This document shows positions 25,651 to 37,380 of a stretch of DNA of 64,000 nt, piece by piece. Below the pieces are notes generated by a model. The model ran no database searches. It was not told where the DNA came from and saw only the letters and a program-made list of their open reading frames with translations. This stretch comes from Viola odorata. Taxonomy: Eukaryota; Streptophyta; Magnoliopsida; Malpighiales; Violaceae. Location: positions 32,040,579 through 32,104,578 of the forward strand of contig OY829542.1 of the NCBI GenBank assembly GCA_963691705.1, given 5' to 3'. A program made the translations under genes and the position numbers. Position 1 is the first letter of the stretch. Every line of letters starts with the position of its first letter.

Positions 25651-27069
25651 TTAAGGCCTTGACCGCGGGCTTGAAGAGATTGGCTTGGAGAGCTAGCGCA
25701 AGGCCTCGGATTGCTTAGGCGCGAGGACTTCATTGGATGCTAGGGTTGGCACGCCTGGTGCGTCGTCGTCTTCATGGTTTGCGAGGACTTGGCGTGGCGT
25801 TCCTCATGGCTTGCCCGGCCTATCCGTGAGGTCTTCATGTGGATATGAGTGAGTCCCCTCATGCTCGTATCATCTCCTCCCTCTTCAAATGGATTCGTCC
25901 TCGAATCTGCGCGCTCCATTCCTATGCGAATGTCACACATAGTACCTACATAGGAGAGGTATGCATCAACACTATGGAAAAGGGTTGGAAAATAACGAAA
26001 AGGTAACTCAAAGCGATGTTGTGAAAATAAGTCTGTAGACATCAAAAGACAAAGAATTTTCCCCCATGGGCGAAGAGTAGGCTTGGGAATTATTACATGA
26101 AATAACCCTAAACTACCCTTCACTTAAGGCCTTGACCGCGGGCTTGAAGAGATTGGCTTGGAGAGCTAGCGCAAGGCCTCGGATGGCTTAGGCGCGGGGA
26201 CTTCATGGGATGCTAGGGTTGGCACGCCTGGTGCGCGTATGTCTTCATGCTTTGCGAGGACTTGGCGCGGCGTTCCTCATGGCGTGCGCGGCCTATCCGT
26301 GAGGTCTTCACGTGGATACGAGTGAGAGCCCTCATGCTCGTATCATCTCCTCCCTATTAAAATGGATTCGTCCTTGAATCTGCACACTTCATTCCTTTGC
26401 GAATGTCACACAGAGTACCTACATCGGAGAGATATGCATCAGCACTATGGAAAAGGCTTGAAAAATAACTAAAAGGTAACTCAAAGCGATGATGTGAAAA
26501 TAAGTCTGTAGACTTCAAAAGATAAGGAATTTTCCCCCATGGGCAAAGAGTAGGCTTGGGAATTATTACAAGAAATAACCCTAAGCTACCCTTCACTTAA
26601 GGCCTTAACCACGGGCTTGAAGAGATTGGCTTGGAGAGCCAGCGCAAGGGCTCGAATGGCTTAGGCGCGGGGACTTCATGGGATGATAGGGTTGGCACCC
26701 CTGGTGTGCGCATGTCTTCATGGTTTGCGAGGACTTGGCGTGGCATTCCTCATGGCTTGCGCGGTATATCCGTGAGGTCTTCACGTGGATACGAGTGAGA
26801 GCCCTCATGCTCGTATCATGTCCTCCATCTTAAAATGGATTCGTCATCGAATCTGCCCGCTCCATTCCTTTGCGAATGTCACACATAGTACCTACATCGG
26901 AGAGATATGCATCAGCACTATGGAAAAGGGTTGGAAAATAACTAAAAGGTAACTCAAAGCGATGATGTGAAAATAAGTCTGTAGACTTCAAAAGACAAGG
27001 AATTATCTCCCATGGGAAAAGAGTAGGCTTGGGAATTGTTAAATGAAATAACCCTAAACTACCCTTCAC
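25651..27069. repeat. Transition from trimer array to complex array (A-B-D)
   Basis: The monomers are A (25651-26123), B (26124-26596) and D (26597-27069). A and B are in phase with the trimers, but A already has the CAAATGG marker and GTGAGTCCC, B has TTTGCGAGG with GCGGCGTTCC, and the third position holds D instead of C. The homogenised register therefore stops within 25650-26600 without any length change. Confidence 0.88.
26597..27069. repeat. Reference monomer D
   Basis: Type D has GAGCCAGCGC instead of GAGCTAGCGC, CTCGAATGG, GATGATAGGG, GCACCCCTGGTGTG, GTATCATGTCC, GATTCGTCATCGAATCTGCC and GAATTGTTAAATG. This copy has a private GGAATTATCTCC. It recurs in intact or near-intact form ending at 34636, 37175, 44269, 49469, 52780, 56091 and 60821. 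Confidence 0.85.
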
Positions 27070-27542
27070 TTAAGGCCTTGACCGCGGGCTTGAAGAGATT
27101 GGCTTGGAGAGCTAGCGCAAGGCCTCGGATGGCTTAGGCGCGGGGACTTCATGGGATGCTAGGGTTGGCACGCCTGGTGCGCGCATGTCTTCATGGTTTG
27201 CGAGGACTTAGCGCGGCATTCCTCATGGCTTGCGCGGCTTGTCCGTGAGGTCTTCACGTGGATACGAGTGAGAGCCCTCATGCTCGTATCATCTCCTCCA
27301 TCTTAAAATGGATTCGTCCTCGAATCTGCGCGCTCCATTCCTTTGCGAATGTCACGCATAGTACCTACATCGGAGAGATATGCATCAGTACTATGGAAAA
27401 GGGTTGGAAAATAACTAAAAGGTAACTCAAAGCGATGTTGTAAAAATAAGTCCGTAGACATCAAAAGACAAGGAATTTTCTCCCATGGGAAAAGAATAGG
27501 CTTGGGAATTATTAAATGAAATATCCCTAAACTACCCTTCAC
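27070..27542. repeat. Reference monomer E
   Basis: Type E has ACTTAGCGCGGCATTCC, GGCTTGTCCG, AATGTCACGCATAG, AAGTCCGTAGACATC and ATTAAATGAAATATCCC. It recurs ending at 44742, 49942, 53253, 56564 and 61294, always directly after D and before A'. Confidence 0.85.
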
Positions 27543-28015
27543 TTAAGGCCTTGACCGTGGGCTTGAAGAGATTGGCTTGGAGACCTATCGCAAGACCTCG
27601 GATTGCTTAGGCGCGGGGACTTCATGGGATGCTAGGGTTGGTACGCCTGGTGCATCGTTGTCTTCATGGTTTGCGAGGACTTGGCGTGGCGTTCCTCATG
27701 GCTTGCCCGGCCTATCCGTGAGGTCTTCATGTGGATATGAGTGAGACCACTCATGCTCGTATCATCTCCTCCCTCTTCAAATGGGTTCGTCCTCGAATCT
27801 ACGCGCTCCATTCCTTTGCGAATGTCACACATAGTACCTACATAGGAGAGGTATGCATCAACACTATGGAAAAGGGTTGGAAAATAACGAAAAGGTAACT
27901 CAAAGCGATGATGTGAAAATAAGACTGTAGACTTCAAAAGACAAGGAATTTTCTCCCATGCGAGAAGAGTAGGCTTGGGAATTGTTAAATGAAATAACCC
28001 TAAACTACCCTTCAC
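27543..28015. repeat. Reference monomer A'
   Basis: A' is a diverged relative of A. It has TTGACCGTGGGC, GAGACCTATCGC or GAGACCTAGCGC, GTCGTTGTC or ATCGTTGTC, GAGACCACTC, AATCTACGCGC, AAGACTGTAG and CCCATGCGAGAAG. Its minus-strand frame also reads through EEGGDD, so A and A' share the intact purine tract. Confidence 0.87.
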
Positions 28016-28488
28016 TTAAGGCCTTAACCGCGGGCTTGAAGAGATTGGCTTGGAGAGCTAGCGCAAGACCTCGGATGGCTTAGTCGCGGGGACTTCATGG
28101 GATGCTAGGATTGGCACCCCTGGTGTGCGCATGTCTTCATGGTTTGCGAGGACTTGGCATGGCATTCCTCATGGCTTGCGCGGTCTATCCGTGAGGTCTT
28201 CACGTGGATACGAGTGAGAGCCCTCATGCTCGTATCATGTCCTCCATCTTAAAATGGATTCGTCATCGAATCTGCCCGCTCCATTCCTTTGCGAATTTCA
28301 CACATAGTACCTACATCGGAGAGATATGCATCAGCACTATGGAAATGGGTTGGAAAATAACTAAAAGGTAACTCAAAGCGATGATGTGAAAATAAGTCTG
28401 TAGACTTCAAAAGACAAGGAATTTTCCCCCATGGGCAAAGAGTAGGCTTGGGAATTATTACATGAAATAACCCTAAGCTACCCTTCAC
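28016..28488. repeat. Reference monomer F
   Basis: Type F has GCTAGGATTGGCACCCC, GTATCATGTCC, GATTCGTCATCGAATCTGCC, AATTTCACACATAG, usually GGAAATGGGTTGG, and a B-like right end (CCCCCATGGGCAAAG, CCTAAGC). It looks like an old D/B hybrid. It recurs ending at 30380, 31325 (right half), 32744, 33690, 35283, 40486, 45688, 50888, 54199 and 57510. Confidence 0.83.
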
Positions 28489-30910
28489 TTAAGGCCTTAA
28501 CCGCGGGCTTGAAGAGATTGGCTTGGAGAGCTAGCGCAAGGCCTCGGATGGCTTAGGCGCGGGGACTTCATGGGATGCTAGGGTTGGCACGCCTGGTGCG
28601 CGTATGTCTTCATGCTTTGCGAGGACTTGGCGCGGCGTTCCTCATGGGGTGCGCGGCCTATCCGTGAGGTCTTCACGTGGATACGAGTGAGAGCCCTCAT
28701 GCTCGTATCATCTCCTCCCTATTAAAATGGATTCGTCCTTGAATCTGCACACTTCATTCCTTTGCGAATGTCACACAGAGTACCTACATCGGAGAGATAT
28801 GCATCAGCACTATGGAAAAGGCTTGAAAAATAACTAAAAGGTAACTCAAAGCGATGATGTGAAAATAAGTCTGTAGACTTCAAAAGACAAGGAATTTTCC
28901 CCCATGGGCAAAGAGTAGGCTTGGGAATTATTACATGAAATAACCCTAAGCTACCCTTCACTTAAGGCCTTAACCGCGGGCTTGAAGAGATTGGCTTGGA
29001 GAGCCAGCGCAAGGGCTCGAATGGCTTAGGCGCGGGGACTTCATGGGATGATAGGGTTGGCACCCCTGGTGTGCGCATGTCTTCATGGTTTGCGAGGACT
29101 TGGCGTGGCATTCCTCATGGCTTGCGCGGTATATCCGTGAGGTCTTCACGTGGATACGAGTGAGAGCCCTCATGCTCGTATCATGTCCTCCATCTTAAAA
29201 TGGATTCGTCATCGAATCTGCCCGCTCCATTCCTTTGCGAATTTCACACATAGTACCTACATCGGAGAGATATGCATCAGCACTATGGAAAAGGGTTGGA
29301 AAATAACTAAAAGGTAACTCAAAGCGATGTTGTAAAAATAAGTCCGTAGACATCAAAAGACAAGGAATTTTCTCCCATGGGAAAAGAATAGGCTTGGGAA
29401 TTATTAAATGAAATATCCCTAAACTACCCTTCACTTAAGGCCTTGACCGTGGGCTTGAAGAGATTGGCTTGGAGACCTATCGCAAGACCTCGGATTGCTT
29501 AGGCGCGGGGACTTCATGGGATGCTAGGGTTGGTACGCCTGGTGCATCGTTGTCTTCATGGTTTGCGAGGACTTGGCGTGGCGTTCCTCATGGCTTGCCC
29601 GGCCTATCCGTGAGGTCTTCATGTGGATATGAGTGAGACCACTCATGCTCGTATCATCTCCTCCCTCTTCAAATGGGTTCGTCCTCGAATCTACGCGCTC
29701 CATTCCTTTGCGAATGTCACACATAGTACCTACATAGGAGAGGTATGCATCAACACTATGGAAAAGGGTTGGAAAATAACGAAAAGGTAACTCAAAGCGA
29801 TGATGTGAAAATAAGACTGTAGACTTCAAAAGACAAGGAATTTTCTCCCATGCGAGAAGAGTAGGCTTGGGAATTGTTAAATGAAATAACCCTAAACTAC
29901 CCTTCACTTAAGGCCTTAACCGCGGGCTTGAAGAGATTGGCTTGGAGAGCTAGCGCAAGACCTCGGATGGCTTAGGCGCGGGGACTTCATGGGATGCTAG
30001 GATTGGCACCCCTGGTGTGCGCATGTCTTCATGGTTTGCGAGGACTTGGCATGGCATTCCTCATGGCTTGCGCGGTCTATCCGTGAGGTCTTCACGTGGA
30101 TACGAGTGAGAGCCCTCATGCTCGTATCATGTCCTCCATCTTAAAATGGATTCGTCATCGAATCTGCCCGCTCCATTCCTTTGCGAATTTCACACATAGT
30201 ACCTACATCGGAGAGATATGCATCAGCACTATGGAAATGGGTTGGAAAATAACTAAAAGGTAACTCAAAGCGATGATGTGAAAATAAGTCTGTAGACTTC
30301 AAAAGACAAGGAATTTTCCCCCATGGGCAAAGAGTAGGCTTGGGAATTATTACATGAAATAACCCTAAGCTACCCTTCACTTAAGGCCTTAACCGCGGGC
30401 TTGAAGAGATTGGCTTGGAGAGCTAGCGCAAGGCCTCGGATGGCTTAGGCGCGGGGACTTCATGGGATGCTAGGGTTGGCACGCCTGGTGCGCGTATGTC
30501 TTCATGCTTTGCGAGGACTTGGCGCGGCGTTCCTCATGGGGTGCGCGGCCTATCCGTGAGGTCTTCACGTGGATACGAGTGAGAGCCCTCATGCTCGTAT
30601 CATCTCCTCCCTATTAAAATGGATTCGTCCTTGAATCTGCACACTTCATTCCTTTGCGAATGTCACACAGAGTACCTACATCGGAGAGATATGCATCAGC
30701 ACTATGGAAAAGGCTTGAAAAATAACTAAAAGGTAACTCAAAGCGATGATGTGAAAATAAGTCTGTAGACTTCAAAAGACAAGGAATTTTCCCCCATGGG
30801 CAAAGAGTAGGCTTGGGAATTATTACATGAAATAACCCTAAGCTACCCTTCACTTAAGGCCTTAACCGCGGGCTTGAAGAGATTGGCTTGGAGAGCCAGC
30901 GCAAGGGCTC

Positions 30911-30920
30911 GAATGCCTAG
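30911..30920. other. 1-bp deletion (GAATGCCTAG)
   Basis: Other D-type left ends read GAATGGCTTAG; here it is GAATGCCTAG. This makes the monomer 472 bp and shifts the minus-strand frame that crosses it. Confidence 0.85.
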
Positions 30921-31740
30921 GCGCGGGGACTTCATGGGATGATAGGGTTGGCACCCCTGGTGTGCGCATGTCTTCATGGTTTGCGAGGACTTGGCGTGGC
31001 ATTCCTCATGGCTTGCGCGGTATATCCGTGAGGTCTTCACGTGGATACGAGTGAGAGCCCTCATGCTCGTATCATGTACTCCATCTTAAAATGGATTCGT
31101 CATCGAATCTGCCCGCTCCATTCCTTTGCGAATTTCACACATAGTACCTACATCGGAGAGATATGCATCAGCACTATGGAAATGGGTTGGAAAATAACTA
31201 AAAGGTAACTCAAAGCGATGATGTGAAAATAAGTCTGTAGACTTCAAAAGACAAGGAATTTTCCCCCATGGGCAAAGAGTAGGCTTGGGAATTATTACAT
31301 GAAATAACCCTAAGCTACCCTTCACTTAAGGCCTTAACCGCGGGCTTGAAGAGATTGGCTTGGAGAGCTAGCGCAAGGCCTCGGATGGCTTAGGCGCGGG
31401 GACTTCATGGGATGCTAGGGTTGGCACGCCTGGTGCGCGTATGTCTTCATGCTTTGCGAGGACTTGGCGCGGCGTTCCTCATGGGGTGCGCGGCCTATCC
31501 GTGAGGTCTTCACGTGGATACGAGTGAGAGCCCTCATGCTCGTATCATCTCCTCCCTATTAAAATGGATTCGTCCTTGAATCTGCACACTTCATTCCTTT
31601 GCGAATGTCACACAGAGTACCTACATCGGAGAGATATGCATCAGCACTATGGAAAAGGCTTGAAAAATAACTAAAAGGTAACTCAAAGCGATGATGTGAA
31701 AATAAGTCTGTAGACTTCAAAAGACAAGGAATTTTCCCCC

Positions 31741-31750
31741 ATGGTCAAAG
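31741..31750. other. Nonsense variant ATGGTCAAAG in a B monomer
   Basis: A G-to-T change turns TGC into TGA on the minus strand and closes the usual 79-codon frame. The same change is at 34106-34114, 2,365 bp away, so it was copied with the pentamer. Confidence 0.85.
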
Positions 31751-31806
31751 AGTAGGCTTGGGAATTATTACATGAAATAACCCTAAGCTACCCTTCACTT
31801 AAGGCC

Positions 31807-32271
31807 TTAACCGCGGGCTTGAAGAGATTGGCTTGGAGAGCCAGCGCAAGGCCTCGAATGGCTTAGGCGCGGGGACTTCATGGGATGATAGGGTTGGTAC
31901 GCCTGGTGCATCGTTGTCTTCATGGTTTGCGAGGACTTGGCGTGGCGTTCCTCATGGCTTGCCCGGCCTATCCGTGAGGTCTTCATGTGGATATGAGTGA
32001 GACCACTCATGCTCGTATCATCTCCTCCCTCTTCAAATGGGTTCGTCCTCGAATCTACGCGCTCCATTCCTTTGCGAATGTCACACATAGTACCTACATA
32101 GGAGAGGTATGCATCAACACTATGGAAAAGGGTTGGAAAATAACGAAAAGGTAACTCAAAGCGATGATGTGAAAATAAGACTGTAGACTTCAAAAGACAA
32201 GGAATTTTCTCCCATGCGAGAAGAGTAGGCTTGGGAATTGTTAAATGAAATAACCCTAAACTACCCTTCAC
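31807..32271 (-). pseudogene. Longest frame in the window, 154 codons, in a chimeric A' monomer
   Basis: This monomer joins an A' right side (frame starting GTG, with KGMERVDSRTNPFEEGGDD) to a D-like left side (GAGCCAGCGC and GATGATAGGG). The fusion removes the stop that usually ends the 127-codon frame, so reading continues to a Gln-Ala-Arg-Gly end. The extra length is a product of recombination between monomer types and not evidence of a gene. There is no signal peptide, membrane segment or known domain. Confidence 0.5.
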
Positions 32272-34636
32272 TTAAGGCCTTAACCGCGGGCTTGAAGAGA
32301 TTGGCTTGGAGAGCTAGCGCAAGACCTCGGATGGCTTAGGCGCGGGGACTTCATGGGATGCTAGGATTGGCACCCCTGGTGTGCGCATGTCTTCATGGTT
32401 TGCGAGGACTTGGCATGGCATTCCTCATGGCTTGCGCGGTCTATCCGTGAGGTCTTCACGTGGATACGAGTGAGAGCCCTCATGCTCGTATCATGTCCTC
32501 CATCTTAAAATGGATTCGTCATCGAATCTGCCCGCTCCATTCCTTTGCGAATTTCACACATAGTACCTACATCGGAGAGATATGCATCAGCACTATGGAA
32601 ATGGGTTGGAAAATAACTAAAAGGTAACTCAAAGCGATGATGTGAAAATAAGTCTGTAGACTTCAAAAGACAAGGAATTTTCCCCCATGGGCAAAGAGTA
32701 GGCTTGGGAATTATTACATGAAATAACCCTAAGCTACCCTTCACTTAAGGCCTTAACCGCGGGCTTGAAGAGATTGGCTTGGAGAGCTAGCGCAAGGCCT
32801 CGGATGGCTTAGGCGCGGGGACTTCATGGGATGCTAGGGTTGGCACGCCTGGTGCGCGTATGTCTTCATGCTTTGCGAGGACTTGGCGCGGCGTTCCTCA
32901 TGGGGTGCGCGGCCTATCCGTGAGGTCTTCACGTGGATACGAGTGAGAGCCCTCATGCTCGTATCATCTCCTCCTTATTAAAATGGATTCGTCCTTGAAT
33001 CTGCACACTTCATTCCTTTGCGAATGTCACACAGAGTACCTACATCGGAGAGATATGCATCAGCACTATGGAAAAGGCTTGAAAAATAACTAAAAGGTAA
33101 CTCAAAGCGATGATGTGAAAATAAGTCTGTAGACTTCAAAAGACAAGGAATTTTCCCCCATGGGCAAAGAGTAGGCTTGGGAATTATTACATGAAATAAC
33201 CCTAAGCTACCCTTCACTTAAGGCCTTAACCGCGGGCTTGAAGAGATTGGCTTGGAGAGCCAGCGCAAGGGCTCGAATGGCTTAGGCGCGGGGACTTCAT
33301 GGGATGATAGGGTTGGCACCCCTGGTGTGCGCATGTCTTCATGGTTTGCGAGGACTTGGCGTGGCATTCCTCATGGCTTGCGCGGTATATCCGTGAGGTC
33401 TTCACGTGGATACGAGTGAGAGCCCTCATGCTCGTATCATGTACTCCATCTTAAAATGGATTCGTCATCGAATCTGCCCGCTCCATTCCTTTGCGAATTT
33501 CACACATAGTACCTACATCGGAGAGATATGCATCAGCACTATGGAAATGGGTTGGAAAATAACTAAAAGGTAACTCAAAGCGATGATGTGAAAATAAGTC
33601 TGTAGACTTCAAAAGACAAGGAATTTTCCCCCATGGGCAAAGAGTAGGCTTGGGAATTATTACATGAAATAACCCTAAGCTACCCTTCACTTAAGGCCTT
33701 AACCGCGGGCTTGAAGAGATTGGCTTGGAGAGCTAGCGCAAGGCCTCGGATGGCTTAGGCGCGGGGACTTCATGGGATGCTAGGGTTGGCACGCCTGGTG
33801 CGCGTATGTCTTCATGCTTTGCGAGGACTTGGCGCGGCGTTCCTCATGGGGTGCGCGGCCTATCCGTGAGGTCTTCACGTGGATACGAGTGAGAGCCCTC
33901 ATGCTCGTATCATCTCCTCCCTATTAAAATGGATTCGTCCTTGAATCTGCACACTTCATTCCTTTGCGAATGTCACACAGAGTACCTACATCGGAGAGAT
34001 ATGCATCAGCACTATGGAAAAGGCTTGAAAAATAACTAAAAGGTAACTCAAAGCGATGATGTGAAAATAAGTCTGTAGACTTCAAAAGACAAGGAATTTT
34101 CCCCCATGGTCAAAGAGTAGGCTTGGGAATTATTACATGAAATAACCCTAAGCTACCCTTCACTTAAGGCCTTAACCGCGGGCTTGAAGAGATTGGCTTG
34201 GAGAGCCAGCGCAAGGCCTCGAATGGCTTAGGCGCGGGGACTTCATGGGATGATAGGGTTGGCACCCCTGGTGTGCGCATGTCTTCATGGTTTGCGAGGA
34301 CTTGGCGTGGCATTCCTCATGGCTTGCGCGGTATATCCGTGAGGTCTTCACGTGGATACGAGTGAGAGCCCTCATGCTCGTATCATGTCCTCCATCTTAA
34401 AATGGATTCGTCATCGAATCTGCCCGCTCCATTCCTTTGCGAATGTCACACATAGTACCTACATCGGAGAGATATGCATCAGCACTATGGAAAAGGGTTG
34501 GAAAATAACTAAAAGGTAACTCAAAGCGATGATGTGAAAATAAGTCTGTAGACTTCAAAAGACAAGGAATTTTCTCCCATGGGAAAAGAGTAGGCTTGGG
34601 AATTGTTAAATGAAATAACCCTAAACTACCCTTCAC

Positions 34637-35283
34637 TTAAGGCCTTGACCGTGGGCTTGAAGAGATTGGCTTGGAGAGCTAGCGCAAGGCCTCGGATGGC
34701 TTAGGCGCGGGGACTTCATGGGATGCTAGGGTTGGCACGCCTGGTGCGCGCATGTCTTCATGGTTTGCGAGGACTTAGCGTGGCATTCCTCATGGCTTGC
34801 GTGGCTTGTCCGTGAGGTCTTCACGTGGATACGAGTGAGAGCCCTCATGCTCGTATCATCTCCTCCATCTTAAAATGGATTCATCCTCGAATCTGCGCGC
34901 TCCATTCCTTTGCGAATTTCACACATAGTACCTACATCGGAGAGATATGCATCAGCACTATGGAAATGGCTTGCGCGGTCTATCCGTGAGGTCTTCACGT
35001 GGATACGAGTGAGAGCCCTCATGCTCGTATCATGTCCTCCATCTTAAAATGGATTCGTCATCGAATCTGCCCGCTCCATTCCTTTGCGAATTTCACACAT
35101 AGTACCTACATCGGAGAGATATGCATCAGCACTATGGAAATGGGTTGGAAAATAACTAAAAGGTAACTCAAAGCGATGATGTGAAAATAAGTCTGTAGAC
35201 TTCAAAAGACAAGGAATTTTCCCCCATGGGCAAAGAGTAGGCTTGGGAATTATTACATGAAATAACCCTAAGCTACCCTTCAC
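34637..35283. repeat. Over-length 647-bp monomer with internal partial duplication
   Basis: An E-like left half runs into ATGGAAATGG near 34969 and then returns to CTTGCGCGGTC. This adds 174 bp before the monomer finishes as type F. It is the only break in the 473-bp register larger than 2 bp. Confidence 0.9.
34970..35143. repeat. Extra 174-bp partial monomer copy
   Basis: This is the second copy of the stretch 34796-34969, related but not identical: GCGCGGTC against GCGTGGCT, and GTATCATGTCC against GTATCATCTCC. The junction shares ATGG (GGAAATGG against CCTCATGG), which points to a microhomology-mediated join between different monomer types. Confidence 0.85.
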
Positions 35284-37380
35284 TTAAGGCCTTAACCGCG
35301 GGCTTGAAGAGATTGGCTTGGAGAGCTAGCGCAAGGCCTCGGATGGCTTAGGCGCGGGGACTTCATGGGATGCTAGGGTTGGCACGCCTGGTGCGCGCAT
35401 GTCTTCATCGTTTACGAGGACTTGGCGCGGAGTTCCTCATGGCTTGCGCGACCTATCCGTGAGCTCTTCACGTGGATACGAGTGAGAGCCCTCATGCTCG
35501 TATCATCTCCTCCATCTTAAAATGGATTCGTCCTCGAATCTGCGCGCTCCATTCCTTTGCGAATCTCACGCATAGTACCTACATCGGAGAGATATGCATC
35601 AGCACTATGGAAAAGGGTTGGAAAATAACTAAAAGGTAAGTCAAAGCGATGATGTGAAAATAAGTCTGTAGACTTCAAAAGACAAGGAATTTACTCCCAT
35701 GGGAGAAGAATAGGCTTGGGAATTATTACATGAAATATCCCTAAACTACGCTTCACTTAAGGCCTTGACCGCGGGCTTGAAGAGATTGGCTTGGAGAGCT
35801 AGCGCAAGGCCTCAGATTGCTTAGGCGCGGGGACTTCATTGGATGCTAGGGTTGGCACGCCTGGTGCGTCGTCGTCTTCATGGTTTGCGAGGACTTGGCG
35901 TGGCGTTCCTCATGGCTTGCCCGGCCTATCCGTGAGGTCTTCATGTGGATATGAGTGAGACCCCTCATGCTCGTATCATCTCCTCCCTCTTCAAATGGAT
36001 TCGTCCTCGAATCTGCGCGCTCCATTCCTATGCGAATGTCACACATAGTACCTACATAGGAGAGTTATGCATCAACACTATGGAAAAGGGTTGGAAAATA
36101 ACGAAAAGGTAACTCAAAGCGATGTTGTGAAAATAAGTCTGTAGACATCAAAAGACAAAGAATTTTCCCCCATGGGCGAAGAGTAGGCTTGGGAATTATT
36201 ACATGAAATAACCCTAAACTACCCTTCACTTAAGGCCTTGACCGCGGGCTTGAAGAGATTGGCTTGGAGAGCTAGCGCAAGGCCTCGGATGGCTTAGGCG
36301 CGGGGACTTCATGGGATGCTAGGGTTGGCACGCCTGGTGCGCGTATGTCTTCATGCTTTGCGAGGACTTGGCGCGGCGTTCCTCATGGCGTGCGCGGCCT
36401 ATCCGTGAGGTCTTCACGTGGATACGAGTGAGAGCCCTCATGCTCGTATCATCTCCTCCCTATTAAAATGGATTCGTCCTTGAATCTGCACACTTCATTC
36501 CTTTGCGAATGTCACACAGAGTACCTACATCGGAGAGATATGCATCACCACTATGGAAAAGGCTTGAAAAATAACTAAAAGGTAACTCAAAGCGATGATG
36601 TGAAAATAAGTCTGTAGACTTCAAAAGACAAGGAATTTTCCCCCATGGGCAAAGAGTAGGCTTGGGAATTATTACATGAAATAACCCTAAGCTACCCTTC
36701 ACTTAAGGCCTTAACCGCGGGCTTGAAGAGATTGGCTTGGAGAGCCAGCGCAAGGGCTCGAATGGCTTAGGCGCGGGGACTTCATGGGATGATTGGGTTG
36801 GCACCCCTGGTGTGCGCATGTCTTCATGGTTTGCGAGGACTTGGCGTGGCATTCCTCATGGCTTGCGCGGTCTATCCGTGAGGTCTTCACGTGGATACGA
36901 GTGAGAGCACTCATGCTCGTATCATGTCCTCCATCTTAAAATGGATTCGTCATCGAATCTGCCCGCTCCATTCCTTTGCGAATGTCACACATAGTACCTA
37001 CATCGGAGAGATATGCATCAGCACTATGGAAAAGGGTTGGAAAATAACTAAAAGGTAACTCAAAGCGATGATGTGAAAATAAGTCTGTAGACTTCAAAAG
37101 ACAAGGAATTTTCTCCCATGGGAAAAGAATAGGCTTGGGAATTGTTAAATGAAATAACCCTAAACTACCCTTCACTTAAGGCCTTGACCGCGGGCTTGAA
37201 GAGATTGGCTTGGAGAGCTAGCGCAAGGCCTCGGATGGCTTAGGCGCGGGGACTTCATGGGATGCTAGGGTTGGCACGCCTGGTGCGCGCATGTCTTCAT
37301 GGTTTGCGAGGACTTAGCGCGGCATTCCTCATGGCTTGCGCGGCTTGTCCGTGAGGTCTTCACGTGGATACGAGTGAGAG
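35110..37380. repeat. Segmental duplication 1, left copy (about 2.3 kb)
   Basis: It contains a C with a stop, an A with a stop, B and D. Four rare changes mark it: CATCGTTTACG near 35407, GGAATTTACTCCC near 35690, AACTACGCTTC near 35747 and GAGAGTTATGC near 36062. All four recur 7,094 bp downstream. Ends are approximate. Confidence 0.85.
36060..36070. other. Nonsense variant GAGAGTTATGC in an A monomer
   Basis: A G-to-T change makes a TAA codon on the minus strand and cuts the 127-codon frame down to a 66-codon remnant (35846-36046). The same change is at 43154-43164. Confidence 0.85.

Larger units (their letters stand above)
27543..34636. repeat. Complex block with 1,892-bp tetramer and 2,365-bp pentamer repeats
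   Basis: By monomer end the order is A' 28015, F 28488, B 28961, D/E chimera 29434, A' 29907, F 30380, B 30853, D/F chimera 31325, B with a stop 31798, D/A' chimera 32271, F 32744, B 33217, D/F chimera 33690, B with a stop 34163, and D 34636. The stretches ending at 28015-28961 recur 1,892 bp later (4 x 473). Those ending at 29907-31798 recur 2,364-2,365 bp later; the one-base difference comes from the deletion near 30915. Confidence 0.85.
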
